From NCBI RefSeq assembly GCF_947172395.1, contig NC_069098.1:4209001-4273000 (forward strand): DNA of 64,000 bases, written 5' to 3'. Numbering within the stretch: the first letter of the stretch is position 1; each line of letters opens with the position of its first letter. Under the pieces are notes generated by a model. The model had not been told where the DNA came from, ran no database searches, and saw only the letters and a program-made list of their open reading frames with translations. This document shows, in pieces, positions 27,172 to 38,700 of this stretch. The position numbers and the translations under genes were made by a program. This DNA comes from Bicyclus anynana (taxonomy: Eukaryota; Arthropoda; Insecta; Lepidoptera; Nymphalidae).

Positions 27172-29877
27172 ATGCGCAGAGATGAAAAATTTTCTGATAA
27201 TGGATTTGAAGCTTGGGGTGGATATATGCAAGCTAAAATTACAAAACTGGAAGAGCAGTTTTCATCGGGGATTGGAAAAGCTGATAATCGACTAACAAAC
27301 ATTTTCAATGGAATAAGTATCTATGTTAACGGCTTCACTATACCATCAGCAGATGAGTTGAAAGAGTTAATGGCAAAACATGGTGGTGTTTACCACACGT
27401 ATCAAAGAAGCGATGATTTTGTTATTGCTTCGAATTTACCTGATACCAAGGTTAAAAATATGTCGCTAGCTAGAGTAGTTAAGCCCGAATGGATAACAGC
27501 GAGCATAACAGCCAATCGTTTGTTGGATTATAAGGATTACTTACTTTATAGGAATTCTAAAACACAACCAAAGTTAAACTTTACTCATACAAGTAGAACA
27601 GACTCCTTTAATGTTCATGTTAACTGTGAGAGAAAAGAAAGCGTCAAGGTAAAAGAAACCAGCCCCAGTGATGGTTATCAAAAAGGTGTTGCTCGAGACA
27701 ATCACTCAAACACCCTAAATGAACCAGAATTCCAGAAAAACCAACCAACTAAAACTGCTGCCGATCCAAATTTTATATCCGAATTTTACAATAATTCAAG
27801 GTTGCACCATATTTCACAGCTCGGGGCATGTTTCAAACAGTATGTCAATGATCTTAGAGATGAAAGTAACTTTGAATTTCCAGCTCGTAATGATTTGAAA
27901 TCAAGAATATTGGCAATAGACAGCGTTACGAACCATTCAAGTGCTGCATGTAATCATCTAAAAACAATTATGCATATTGATATGGATTGTTTCTTTGTCT
28001 CTGTTGGATTGCGTAATAAACCAGAGCTCAGGGGAAAACCTGTTGCTGTTACACATTCTAAGGGTGGACAGCCACGGACAAAAAGACCTGGTGTAGATAG
28101 AGCAACAGAATTTAATTTATATAAACAAAAGCAGTTTAATAAAATAAGTAAAGCAACTGGAATAGCTGAAGGTTTTGAATTGAAGACGAGAGTTGACAAT
28201 ATCACAGATGAGGATGATAAGTTTGGATCGATGAGTGAAATTGCTTCATGTTCCTATGAGGCAAGAGCCAAAGGAGTCAAAAATGGGATGTTTATGGGGG
28301 AAGCTTTAAAACTTTGCCCTGACCTGTTAACAATCCAATATGACTTTGAGGGCTATAAGGAAGTTGCATACACATTATACAACACTATATCTCAATACAC
28401 ATTAGACATAGAGGCTGTGTCCTGTGATGAGATGTATGTAGATTGCACTGAACTTTTAAAAACATTAAATGTTAGCGTTCATGATTTTGCCTTTGCTTTA
28501 AGAGAAGAAATCAAAAATAAAACAGGATGTCCATGCTCAACTGGGTTTGGCGGCAATCGTTTGCAGGCAAGACTAGCCACTAAGCAAGCTAAACCAGATG
28601 GACAGTTCTTTCTGACACCTGATCTTGTTGATGAGTTTATGTTTAACATTAATCTTAGAGATCTACCTGGAGTTGGAAGGCAGATATCACAGAAACTAGA
28701 GTCTTTAGGACATGTTACTTGTGGATCACTTCAAATTCTATCACTTGCATCTCTTCAAAACCATTTAGGCAATAAAACTGGCTCACAATTGTATGATCAG
28801 TGTAGAGGATGTGACGCACATCCATTAACATTTCATACAGTTAGAAAATCAGTGTCTGCTGAAGTAAATTATGGTATCCGTTTTGAGAATAATGAGCAGT
28901 GTGAAGAATTTTTAAAACAACTTTCAGCTGAGGTTCATTCTAGGATGTTACAATTTAAAGTAATGGGTAAATGTATTACTTTGAAGCTTCTGGTGAGAGC
29001 TAAAGATGCCCCAGTAGAAACTGCTAAGTTTATGGGCCATGGATTCTGTGATCCCATCAATAAATCTACAACATTGCAGAATGCAACAAATGATATAAAC
29101 ATAATAACTAAAGAAGTCATTGCTATATGTAAGAAACAAAATATAGACCCAAAAGAGCTGAGAGGTATTGGAATACAAATAACAAAATTGGATTCAATAA
29201 GCAATAAACAAGTCTCTGGACCTATTAGTAAATTTTTCAAAAGCAAAGCTATTAGACCTGAACCACAACAAAACAAACCAGAATCATTTGATAATGTTCA
29301 AAATGTTTTAAGAACAGATCAAAGAACAAATACAATTCCATCAACACCTAAGAAAAATAAAGTCACACAGTCTGAATCTAAATCTCCAATTTTAGGGACA
29401 TCAAAATATAATCTACCGAAGAAAAGAGGTAGACCAAGTAAATCTGTAAAGCCAGAGGTATCCACATCAAAAAATGTAATGACTAAATTTCTTCAAGGCG
29501 AAAGTGTTTCACATGACATTTGTGTTAAAAAAGAGCCAGTTAAAGAAAATGTCCCAAAAGAAACGTGTACTAAAATTGAACCAAAACCAGGTTTACTTAA
29601 CTTGCCATGGGAAAAAGTGAGAGAATTACTGAGAGCATGGTTCGACAGTGGTCAGACACCAAAACCTTGGGATGTTGATTTGATTGTAGAGTATCTCAGA
29701 GAAATGGTTACCAGTAAAAACATAGATAAAGTATATATTTTGGTCAATTTTATTAAGAGAAAAATAACTGAAATGAAAAATGACAACTGGAATCATGTTG
29801 TAAATTGTGTTGTGGAAGAAGTACAAAATGCTATGCTGGCTGTTTATGGTAAAAAGTTATTAATAAATGATTTTTAA
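27172..29877 (+). CDS. REV1: DNA repair protein REV1 (Y-family dCMP transferase), single exon
   Basis: REV1 inserts dCMP opposite abasic sites and damaged guanines, and scaffolds other translesion polymerases in the nucleus. The frame is open for 901 codons without an intron. The start is well supported: MRRDEKF, then EAWGGYMQAKITKLEEQF, resembles the vertebrate REV1 N-terminus (MRRGGW, ETWGGYMAAKVQKLEEQF), and A is at -3. Domains: BRCT about 42-126 with WITASITANRLL; N-digit around SRLHHIS, where R210 should pair with incoming dCTP; palm with IDMDCFFVSVG (D270, D272) and SCDE (D419, E420); little finger from about 560 with VRKSVSAEVNYGIRF; C-terminal REV7/polymerase-binding domain about 811-901. 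Human REV1 is about 1250 residues; the shortening is mainly between little finger and C-terminal domain, where I see no UBM ubiquitin-binding motif. Codon use is AT-rich, unlike the GC-rich ATRX helicase exons. Confidence 0.96.
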   Translation: MRRDEKFSDNGFEAWGGYMQAKITKLEEQFSSGIGKADNRLTNIFNGISIYVNGFTIPSADELKELMAKHGGVYHTYQRSDDFVIASNLPDTKVKNMSLARVVKPEWITASITANRLLDYKDYLLYRNSKTQPKLNFTHTSRTDSFNVHVNCERKESVKVKETSPSDGYQKGVARDNHSNTLNEPEFQKNQPTKTAADPNFISEFYNNSRLHHISQLGACFKQYVNDLRDESNFEFPARNDLKSRILAIDSVTNHSSAACNHLKTIMHIDMDCFFVSVGLRNKPELRGKPVAVTHSKGGQPRTKRPGVDRATEFNLYKQKQFNKISKATGIAEGFELKTRVDNITDEDDKFGSMSEIASCSYEARAKGVKNGMFMGEALKLCPDLLTIQYDFEGYKEVAYTLYNTISQYTLDIEAVSCDEMYVDCTELLKTLNVSVHDFAFALREEIKNKTGCPCSTGFGGNRLQARLATKQAKPDGQFFLTPDLVDEFMFNINLRDLPGVGRQISQKLESLGHVTCGSLQILSLASLQNHLGNKTGSQLYDQCRGCDAHPLTFHTVRKSVSAEVNYGIRFENNEQCEEFLKQLSAEVHSRMLQFKVMGKCITLKLLVRAKDAPVETAKFMGHGFCDPINKSTTLQNATNDINIITKEVIAICKKQNIDPKELRGIGIQITKLDSISNKQVSGPISKFFKSKAIRPEPQQNKPESFDNVQNVLRTDQRTNTIPSTPKKNKVTQSESKSPILGTSKYNLPKKRGRPSKSVKPEVSTSKNVMTKFLQGESVSHDICVKKEPVKENVPKETCTKIEPKPGLLNLPWEKVRELLRAWFDSGQTPKPWDVDLIVEYLREMVTSKNIDKVYILVNFIKRKITEMKNDNWNHVVNCVVEEVQNAMLAVYGKKLLINDF
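29862..29867 (+). terminator. AATAAA inside the last REV1 codons
   Basis: AATAAA lies 8 bases before the stop codon. If used, cleavage 10-30 bases later would leave almost no 3' UTR. A second AATAAA is at 30386-30391, about 510 bases past the stop and just beyond an inverted-repeat element. I cannot tell which is used. Confidence 0.3.
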
Positions 29878-29926
29878 AATGTTGAGATAATATGTTTTAA
29901 TTAGCTATCAGCCAGCAACAGCCAGA

Positions 29927-30358
29927 CCTTTGTCATTTTATAAAAGCTCAGTTTGTCAGCTCATGCTCCTACTATAGATGAGTATCATAACCAACTATGG
30001 AGTTATTGGACAGTGATTAGAGGTATTGGACAGTGATGGCTTTGGGAGATACCAGGTTTCAATGATCCAGACCCCTCTACCATATAAAGTATATTTTTAT
30101 CAGCATAATATGAGACATTCCATTCCTCATTTGCCAGACACTTGGCTTCATGGCAATCCTTCGCTAGATTGAATTATCAAAGGGTTGCCGCGAAGCTGAC
30201 TAGCGACTGGGAATATAATGTCTCATATTATGCTGAGGTAAACATAAAAAAATTACACTTTATACTTCTGTCTGATCTGGTCCAAACTCTATATTTGGCT
30301 ACTGTACTTACTTAGGAGCAGGAGCTGACAAACTTTCAGCTTTTATAAAATGACAAGG
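29927..30358. mobile_element. Inverted-repeat element behind REV1, with a second one nested inside
   Basis: Outer ends are imperfect 44-base inverted repeats (CCTTTGTCATTTTATAAAAG, then GTTTGTCAGCTC). Nested at 30101-30235 is another with 25-base arms (CAGCATAATATGAGACATT) and two mismatches. Related outer-end sequence is at 50180-50290 and 51060-51125. Confidence 0.75.
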
Positions 30359-32562
30359 GACTGGGGTTCACAGAAATGAAAAAGAAATAAAACAAAGGAT
30401 ATCATTTCATGTATTTATTTTAATTTGATTCTATGAAGACGAAAGACATTATTGATAAATTTCATCATAATATACTCTGCCCAGTGTTGTTACAACAGTA
30501 TACATAATGTATGTCTATCAACAGTGAAATGGCAAAATTAAATTTACGTGAAGCTCACTTTAAAAAAAAGAGTTTCGACATAAACATAGATTTACCTATT
30601 TTTTTCAAGATTGTATGATGAAGAAGAATATTTTTTGATAGATTTCAGATAGCAAGTGTGACCTTTTTCCTTCCCTTGATGGTATAAATAACTCAAAGGT
30701 GAATGCCCACCTGCCAATACAACATTGGTCCAGGGAATACAGATATAAGTGTCGTAAAACTCAGGCTGTATGGTCAACGATCTTTGCTTGTCCTCGTTCG
30801 GGATGAATTAAAAAGGTCATAAAATGTTGTATCAAACTTTTTTGATACATTAATGATTTCATTATTAAAGTAGAAATATCTATATTTTCTTACATATGAG
30901 TAAATTGCGGGATGGTTAGGGTAGGCCATGGATGGGCATTTCCTTACTTAAATAGTGGCTTCTGTTGTCTAATTTTGCCTTTTCACCGCCAATATGTCAA
31001 ATAATTTGTTTTGGCAGAAAAGTAGTACAAGTTTTCGCAGTCCAGATTCACTAAGAATCGGTAATACCTAATGATTATCTAGAAACAACAAAGAAACTGT
31101 GCTCATATTTTAATAAAAAATAAATTCTCTTTGTCACAATGACTTGTGGATTTCTTAATTTTACTCAGGTCAGTGTGAGTCAATTACAAAATTTTGCAAA
31201 ATGGCAGTTAGTATCACTTTTAAGTATTGTTAGATTAAGCATGATTAATGCATTGAATGGCCAATGATATTTTCATAGTAATATACTTGATACATTTAAA
31301 AATACATGAAAATAATCACATACATCATCACAATTAATCCAATCTTGGCTTTACTCATTCGTTTATCTAAAATTTACTATCACAGATGTTTATAATATTG
31401 CATATTAAAAAAAAATCCGATTTTGTGTTCAACTCTTTTTTTTAATGCACAGAAATAAATGTGCAGATAAAAATCATAAAAGCGTAGGTATCTATAGCTT
31501 AAAATACATTCGTAACTTAAAACTATGTATGATTTGTGACGATCCTTCATTTATTATTTAATTTCAATGCAATAGAATTAAACCTTAAACACTCCCTTTG
31601 AATAAAAAAACCGGAAAAGTGCGAGTCGGACACGCTCCCCGGGGGTTCCGTACGTCCGTACGGATGATAAATAGTTCAGGAATCAAATTTAGCAGTTTTG
31701 CCGAGTTTTGCCCAATATTCAGCTTCAAATAAATCCTTGTTATTTAATTACAAAGTTTGAGATTTTTTCTTGTACTTGTAAACGACAATTCTTGCCAAAT
31801 TTCATAGTTCTAGGTCAAAGTCAACACTTAAGGGAATCAAAACCAATATAGGGTCCGATATTGGTTTTGATTTCCTTAAGTGTAAAGTAATTCGAAATAA
31901 ATGTATGTTGCTGAATAAACAGCCGTATCTTTTTTTACGTAAACTCTTTTACTGCGTAATGCGTTTTACTGTTTAAATTTCAACTTTGATACCTTCACGC
32001 ATTCCCGAAATAAAAAAAATCTTGTTGACTACGGAACCCTAAAAAAATACCTACAAATACTAGTAGGTTAGTATGTTGAATATTTTCAATAACGTTAAAT
32101 TAGTCTTTAGATAATAATCGAAAGTTGTTAAATATATTTTAATGACCAGTGAACTACCGTCATTTAACTATATTTTTTTATATCTGCATTATTTTCAGTC
32201 AAACTGAACGAAGACAAGATTTTTATAAGTACTTACTTACCACAAAAAACGTGGCAACTAAAATATTTAAACATCTCGTGAGGTCTGATTTAGAAAAGTT
32301 GCCTTTCAGGATCTAAACTAATAAAATGCTTTTATAATCATGCATATATATGTCTTTGTAAATGCTAACAACTGTTTAAGTATTCAAAATACCTTCTACA
32401 ATAAAGGAAAATACAAGATCATTGGCAAACTAAATTTATGCTAAAATGCTATTTTTTATATTTCAAACTATATTTGATTCACTAAAATTGTATTTAGCGA
32501 CTTAGGTATGCTTACTGTATTCAAAGTTTCAAAACCAAGTTAAATGACGGTAGTCGATATAC
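30359..32562. other. Intergenic DNA between the convergent REV1 and TBCEL genes
   Basis: It holds AATAAA at 30386, a copy of the 1895 repeat at 30825-30945 and an interspersed repeat at 31607-32043 (AAAAGTGCGAGTCGGACACG at one end, ACGGAACCCTA at the other). Within the last, 31827-31882 forms an imperfect hairpin. No gene seen. Confidence 0.5.
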
Positions 32563-32637
32563 ACTCGGAGGCACAATTATCCGCCCACTATAATATTACG
32601 CGAGTTTATTAGTGGGCGGATAATTGTGCCTCTGAGT
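32563..32637. repeat. Palindromic element with 28-bp arms
   Basis: Left arm 32563-32590 and right arm 32610-32637 are reverse complements with one mismatch, around a 19-base AT-rich loop. The core is GGCACAATTATCCGCCCACT. It lies wholly within the expected TBCEL 3' UTR. Probably a tiny MITE. Confidence 0.7.
32605..32610 (-). terminator. Candidate TBCEL poly(A) signal in a hairpin element
   Basis: On the minus strand AATAAA begins 48 bases after the TBCEL stop. It sits in the loop region of the palindromic element 32563-32637. Distance and motif suit a poly(A) signal; use is not shown. Confidence 0.45.
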
Positions 32638-32657
32638 ATAAATTATAAGATACGTTC

Positions 32658-32777
32658 TCATGCCCCGGAATTAGCGGAAATAGAGTGCTTAAGTTTTGAC
32701 TCTATGATGATTTCGTCTCCAGAACGAATATTGTAGGAATACAGCTGTTTCGTCGGATACCTCATTTCCTCTGGACC
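32658..32777 (-). CDS. TBCEL: TBCEL coding exon 7: C-terminus
   Basis: After a tatgtttttag acceptor it codes for GPEEMRYPTKQLYSYNIRSG, then DEIIIESKLK, near-identical in pattern to the human C-terminus ([20 protein letters not shown]). It ends with nine extra residues and TGA. Confidence 0.92.
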   Translation of the reverse strand, partial: GPEEMRYPTKQLYSYNIRSGDEIIIESKLKHSISANSGA

Positions 32778-35700
32778 CTAAAAAACATAAAAATATATGT
32801 TATTTGATGTTATTTTATTACTAGACTAAAGAAGGGTTATGTTTTTCCCACGTATCTTGTATGTGTGTAATATTCTTTATTACCTCATAACTTCCAAACC
32901 GCTAGATTTGTCTGAATAACCCAAATGTTCTTAGATAGGTGAAGTTAAAAAAACCAACACGATGACTGTGAGACGCTATAGACTCGAGGTGTAAAAAAAT
33001 AATCTAATCTCACGATAGGCCGCCGTGACCGAAAAAAAAAGAAAAAATTCCGTCGGGAGGATTGTATAGAAGTGTCTTGAGATTTGACACTATTATTTGG
33101 TTATAAGTTCTAGTTTAGAATATTCACCCTTATTTATCGTCGCTAATATTTATCAAAGAAATATAAAAAAGTACGACTACAGATTTTTTTCTGATTGTGT
33201 AAACGCCTTAGGCTTCTTAATGGGACCTCAGCAGCGTCGGAGGGGGATTTTGCGAGCGCAGAAGCATCGCCTGATGGGGCTCTAAGGCAGAAACAGAAGA
33301 TGTGGCCGGAACGAATCTCTAAGGGCGTCTCCTCTGAGACTTTGACCTCGACTTAGAGGGTCATTTTGGAAGGGTGTTTTGGCCTGAGTGTATTTGCTTG
33401 AGTAGCTTGTGTTTGTGTTGCCTGGAAAGCTTTGTCGGTCGTTATGTCATCGTCAGGATCGTAAAGGACGGTTTTTCTAGATCTACAATCGGCGTTGGAC
33501 GACTACAGACCTGTGGCGCGTCTCTCAGGTCTTGATCGACGTAGAAGAGACGCATTTTGGATGCAGGGAAGCCCGCCAGCCGCTCCAGCCGCGTCTTGAG
33601 ATCTGACACAGTTCTGTAAAAGGAATTCAGGTATTTATTTAAAATGTTCATTACTGGAGCTATTGAATAAAGGTATCACTAAGATTTTTGATGTTGAGTA
33701 GGTATCACTAAGATTTTTTAGCATGTAGGTAGATACGTATTTTTAAGGAATTCTTAGTGTAAAATGTTAAGTAAATAATTTCTTATTCTTCTTCTAGTAA
33801 TAGCTAGCTGACGCCGCGCGGTTTCACCAGCGTGGTTCCCGTTCCCGTAGGAATACGAGCACAATATATAACTTATAGCCTTCCTCGATAAATGGTCTAT
33901 CTAACACTGCAATAATTTTTCAAATTGGTTCCTGAGATTAGCGCGTTCAATCAAACAAACAAACAAATCTTCAGCTTTATAATATTAGTATAGATAAATT
34001 GAACAAGTGCGAGCTTGACTCCCCCACCGAGGGTTCCGTACGTAGGATCATAATAAATAGTTCAGGACTCGAATTGCGCAGTTTTTGATGAGCTTTTCCC
34101 GAATTTCAGACCCCCTGTTTATAGATTTAATTAAAAATGTATAGTTTTGAATTTTTTTCTTGTACTTGTGGTTTGTAAAGATGTTACTTGCCTAATTTCA
34201 TAGTGAAAATGATTTTTAAACATTATATTACATAGTAGGGCTGAGACCTTCTTTTAAGTGAAAACCTGTGTCAGAAGGTCTCGCTCTCGCTAGTAATTAA
34301 TATATTATTATAAGTTATAGTTCTAGGTTATCGGGAAGTTACCCTCAACTTATTTAGATACAGGGCCCATACAAGGCACGCTGCGTCACTGTCTGTACCT
34401 GTAAACGTCGACGGTCCTCACTTCACTGGTCTCTCCGCAGGTGAAGGTGATTTGCACTCGCTTCTCCGGCCGCAGGTCCACCGACACCAGAGGGTCGAGT
34501 TTCCCGTGAACACCCAATAGCTCCCAGTACCTGGAACGTTAAATATTTGGAGTAAAAAGAAATTCTGTAAGATAAACAACAAATGGAAAATAAAAAAGGA
34601 AATTTGAATTTGAAGTCTGGGGTGGAAACTTGGGAAGCTAATTAGAAACACTGAAGAAAAAGAAATGTTGGGACTTTATACGAGCAGTGTAATCATAAAA
34701 TATATTAGTTCTAAAAAGATACCTAATTTGATTAGATATATAAACATTTTATTTATATACTAACGGATGCCCGTGATTTCGTGTACGTGATATTCAGTTT
34801 TTCACACATCCTGCGGGAACCATCGAATTTTCCGGGATTCAAAGTAGCCTATATGTTTTTCAGTAGGTATTATCATTAGCGATGTTTTTCCTTCACCGTT
34901 TGAGACACGTGATATTTAATTGTCCTCCGATTCGAAGGCAGAGGTAATATCCACTGGGCTATCACGGCTCTCATCATTTTATGACGTTTGGAAATCAGCT
35001 GCGGTCATCACGCATTCATAAAGATCAAGACGCGTGAGGCGACAGCGGGTGGCAGGGAGCGAGCGCGGGGGATGCCCTGCAGCCGCGCCCTACGTTACCG
35101 CTGATATCTAAAATCTTGTACCTATTGCACATCATCACGATGTTCCAAAAGGTGCATTTATTTATACGTTTGCATGCATGCGAGTATTGAATCCTACATA
35201 AGGCATATAATGCGTCGTATATAAAATGTTTGTTCTAAAAATAAGTTTACAGCTTCCACAAAAATCAACAAATTTATGAAAAGTAGGTTTTAAAATTTAA
35301 AATAACGTAATTTACGAGGATTATACAATGTACCTACCTACACAAGTGTCCGCATACGTTAAGCGAATTAAAAGTGTGTTAACTATTACGAATTCAAAGA
35401 CTTCATACAATGCGGATTTTCTCATTAGCATTTTGCTGGTCAAGAATTGAGGTTAATTCGTTGTTTGCAACTTTTAGTAGGTACCAACACCTACAATTCA
35501 TTCCTTATAAATGAGACCTTCATTCTACTTTCCTATTGAAGATGTGTCCTTTGAAAATATATTGGCACATAAGCAACTTCTATTTGCTGTTAAGTAATTT
35601 GGATATTTTCTTTTTTAAAATGCACTTGTGCTTAATGACTCATTATGCAAGCGTTTCATATTCTACTATTATAATAATTTATGAAATTATTAAGTATTGT

Positions 35701-38700
35701 TGCATAATTTTGTTAAAATACTTTTACTTTCTATTATTATTGTTTTAAGTTTGTACATTGTTTTTTTTTTTAATTCAAATTTATAATATGTATATAATAT
35801 ATATAATATGCATTTTGGTTGGTGAAATAGAATCATCGCCCAAACTGTGCTATCAAAAAAAAAGTTCAAAATTCATTTATTACAATTAGGCTTACTTTAC
35901 AAGCACTTTTGAAATGTCAGGATTATGTCATAATTTTATTTGATCTAATGGTGGTAATAATAATCGAAAACTTAAAATTAAAGTTACGAGGGTCCCAAAC
36001 GCCTTGGTCCGAGAAGAGCCCACAACAAACTCAGCCAAGGCTTATTATTTTTTTTTCACCCTTCTAAAGGCTCCCACTGAAAACCAGCGTTGCATGCAGC
36101 TTTAAGGCGAATGGCTTTATTTTTTTATTATCTGTAATGTATGTGTACTGGGCTTTATTTTTAAGTTTTACTGACCGAGTAACAATATTGTTCATTCTTT
36201 CTTTCATACCGCTCCGTTCCACTTGAGTTAGACTGTAACGCTTACAAGCAAGCGGAAAAACTGCAATCATGAGCGTGATCGTCAAGATCACCAAGTGGAA
36301 TGTACTCTTTTACCTGTCAGGACGGTCCGACTCCGGCTTCTCCATGTAGTAGCGGATGAAGGCGCGCTCGGCCGCGTCGCGCTCCTCGGGCGGCACGGCG
36401 CCGCCGCCGTTGAGTGTGCGGACGTGCGGCAGCCTCGCCACCAGCAGCAGGCGCCGCTCGTGCTCCGTCGACTCCAAGCGGTCCCACAGCGGCCAGCCCT
36501 GGAAACGACAAACACTTCATATAGCACGAGGTCCGAGTCTCACAGGAGACACCCTTAAAGAGTCGTTCCGTCCTCTTTCTTTATTTCAGCCTTCGGGCCT
36601 TATCAGGCGATGCTTCTGCGCTCGCCCAAACCCCCCGGTGACGCCGTAGTGGTCCCACATGGAGCCGTCGGCACTTACTCAACACGAAAAAAAAATCATA
36701 AGCTATCATCAAGCTATCAAACAAAGAATTGATGGGTTCGACACGAGGTACGAATTTCAACTAAAACTAACTAAACCCTACCCGGAAACTATGTACCTAA
36801 AGCGTTCAAAGCATAGGTGTTATAAGTAAACAATGAGTCTTGGTTTAACAAAATACGCACTGAATTGAGCAGTCACGATTCCTTCAATTGCGGTACTTGC
36901 CACGTTAATGATTTACATAAAAAGTGGCAGATGCCTTATTGTATGAGTTTTTGTTCAACTCAAGGCTTCGCTGATAGGTACTAGTTTCCATATTGAGTAT
37001 GAGTTCATTTTTGTGCCCAGCTATTCATGTGTTCTCACACGGATACGATTATTGGCATAGACATATTCCCATGCGAATAAGAGGTTACTATCTTTATCAT
37101 TAATATTTAAAAGCGATCGCTACCAAAGATCTTACAGTGGAATTCATAGACGCTGTAGGGGCAGTGTGGAGTGTCGAATTTAACCGCCATTTGTATGAGA
37201 ATTTGACACTCAGCGGGTGAATGATCCCCTGGGGGTGCCCATACAACGTCTATGAATTCCACTGTTATGCAATGTACTGTACTACTGTACTAACGCGTCG
37301 AAACTGCTGGCCTATTCACTATTTTGATCTTTGACAAAATGTCCTCTTCTTAACATCTATACACCAATTTTATATTAAATCGTTCTTAAACTGAGTTTGT
37401 AATCGTGACTCTTAATTATTTGTAATAAATGAGTTTAATTTAATATGAGTGTTTCTTTATTTGCTTCTTTAAGTACCTATGACTTTAACCAATGATAATT
37501 TTATAGGTTATGTTACGTCCACTGAGTGCACACATGCAATTTTGTCTTTAATTCCATTGTATATATAGTTTTTACACTTCCTGAACACACAACTCGACAT
37601 TGTAGACGATATTTTAGTATTATATTTTGTTTAAATAATGTTCGTTGTTTAATAAGCGACTAAATGAAATTAAGTAAATTTTCCACATTTGTCCGCATCA
37701 GTTTTGATGCGCTAGCATAAAATATCAATGACTTTAAACAGTCAGTAAAGTTTTAGACATTCCTATCAGTGGTGTCTCTACATTAATCCGTCAAATCCCA
37801 AAGCCCAGCAGTTTGCATTGTACCACTGAAAATATATAATGTTAAGTTATGTAAACAAAAATTCAACCGACTTCAAAAAAACAAAACTTTCTTCACCTTC
37901 AAAATAACAGCAAAGCATAGTATTAGTATCTAATACGAGTATATTGTGCTATTTTTTTCGCATTTTAATTTTGCATGTCTTTGTTTTTCAATTCAGTTGA
38001 TCTTGTTTAATTATTTTTACCTATGTACCTATATACTAGACATTCCTATGATAGGTACCTACATAATAAATACAATAATTAGCAATAAATTCCCTTTGTT
38101 GTGTTAGCGAGTACGTTCAACCTTGCGAACTGAAAGCCTGTTTTGCCTCAAAACGGATCGCGGAAGAGCGGCCGAGGATAAGCACGCATGTATTAGATTC
38201 CGCGGCTAGTGTACTACCGCATTATAAAATTAAATTATAATATATATGTACATACGTTATAATATATTAGAGATAGATTTAATTTACACGAAAAAACGTG
38301 GCTAATTGTCTAAATTTCATTAAGTCGCATAGTTAACAACGAAAGTTATTTAAATAAATAATACCTAAATGTTGTCTAAAATGTCGAGTTGTGTCCAGGT
38401 GCAAAAACAATATATATCTACGACCTACTTATACATAAATATACATATTATGTAAGTAAACACACAATTGTGCATGTGTGCTCTCAGTGGAGTATCAAAA
38501 TTCAGATCACTTTTGCGGTGATTTTGTAGGCACTAGGCACGTAACATATCTAATAAGTAGTACAAAATCAATGATTATAAGTATAAAAGAAATACAAAAT
38601 GACTCCCATGTATTATATGATGACAGAAAGTGTACTTTATCAGTAAATGTGGAAAAAATGGCTAAAAACTTTCATTCGGAATTGCATATAACGGAACATA

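Noticed and set aside
36295..36649. Overlapping plus-strand ORFs of 87 and 97 codons, and two minus-strand frames
   Set aside because: Shadows of TBCEL exon 4, whose GC-rich sequence leaves several frames open. Only the frame with RLPHVRTLNGG and FIRYYME matches the family.
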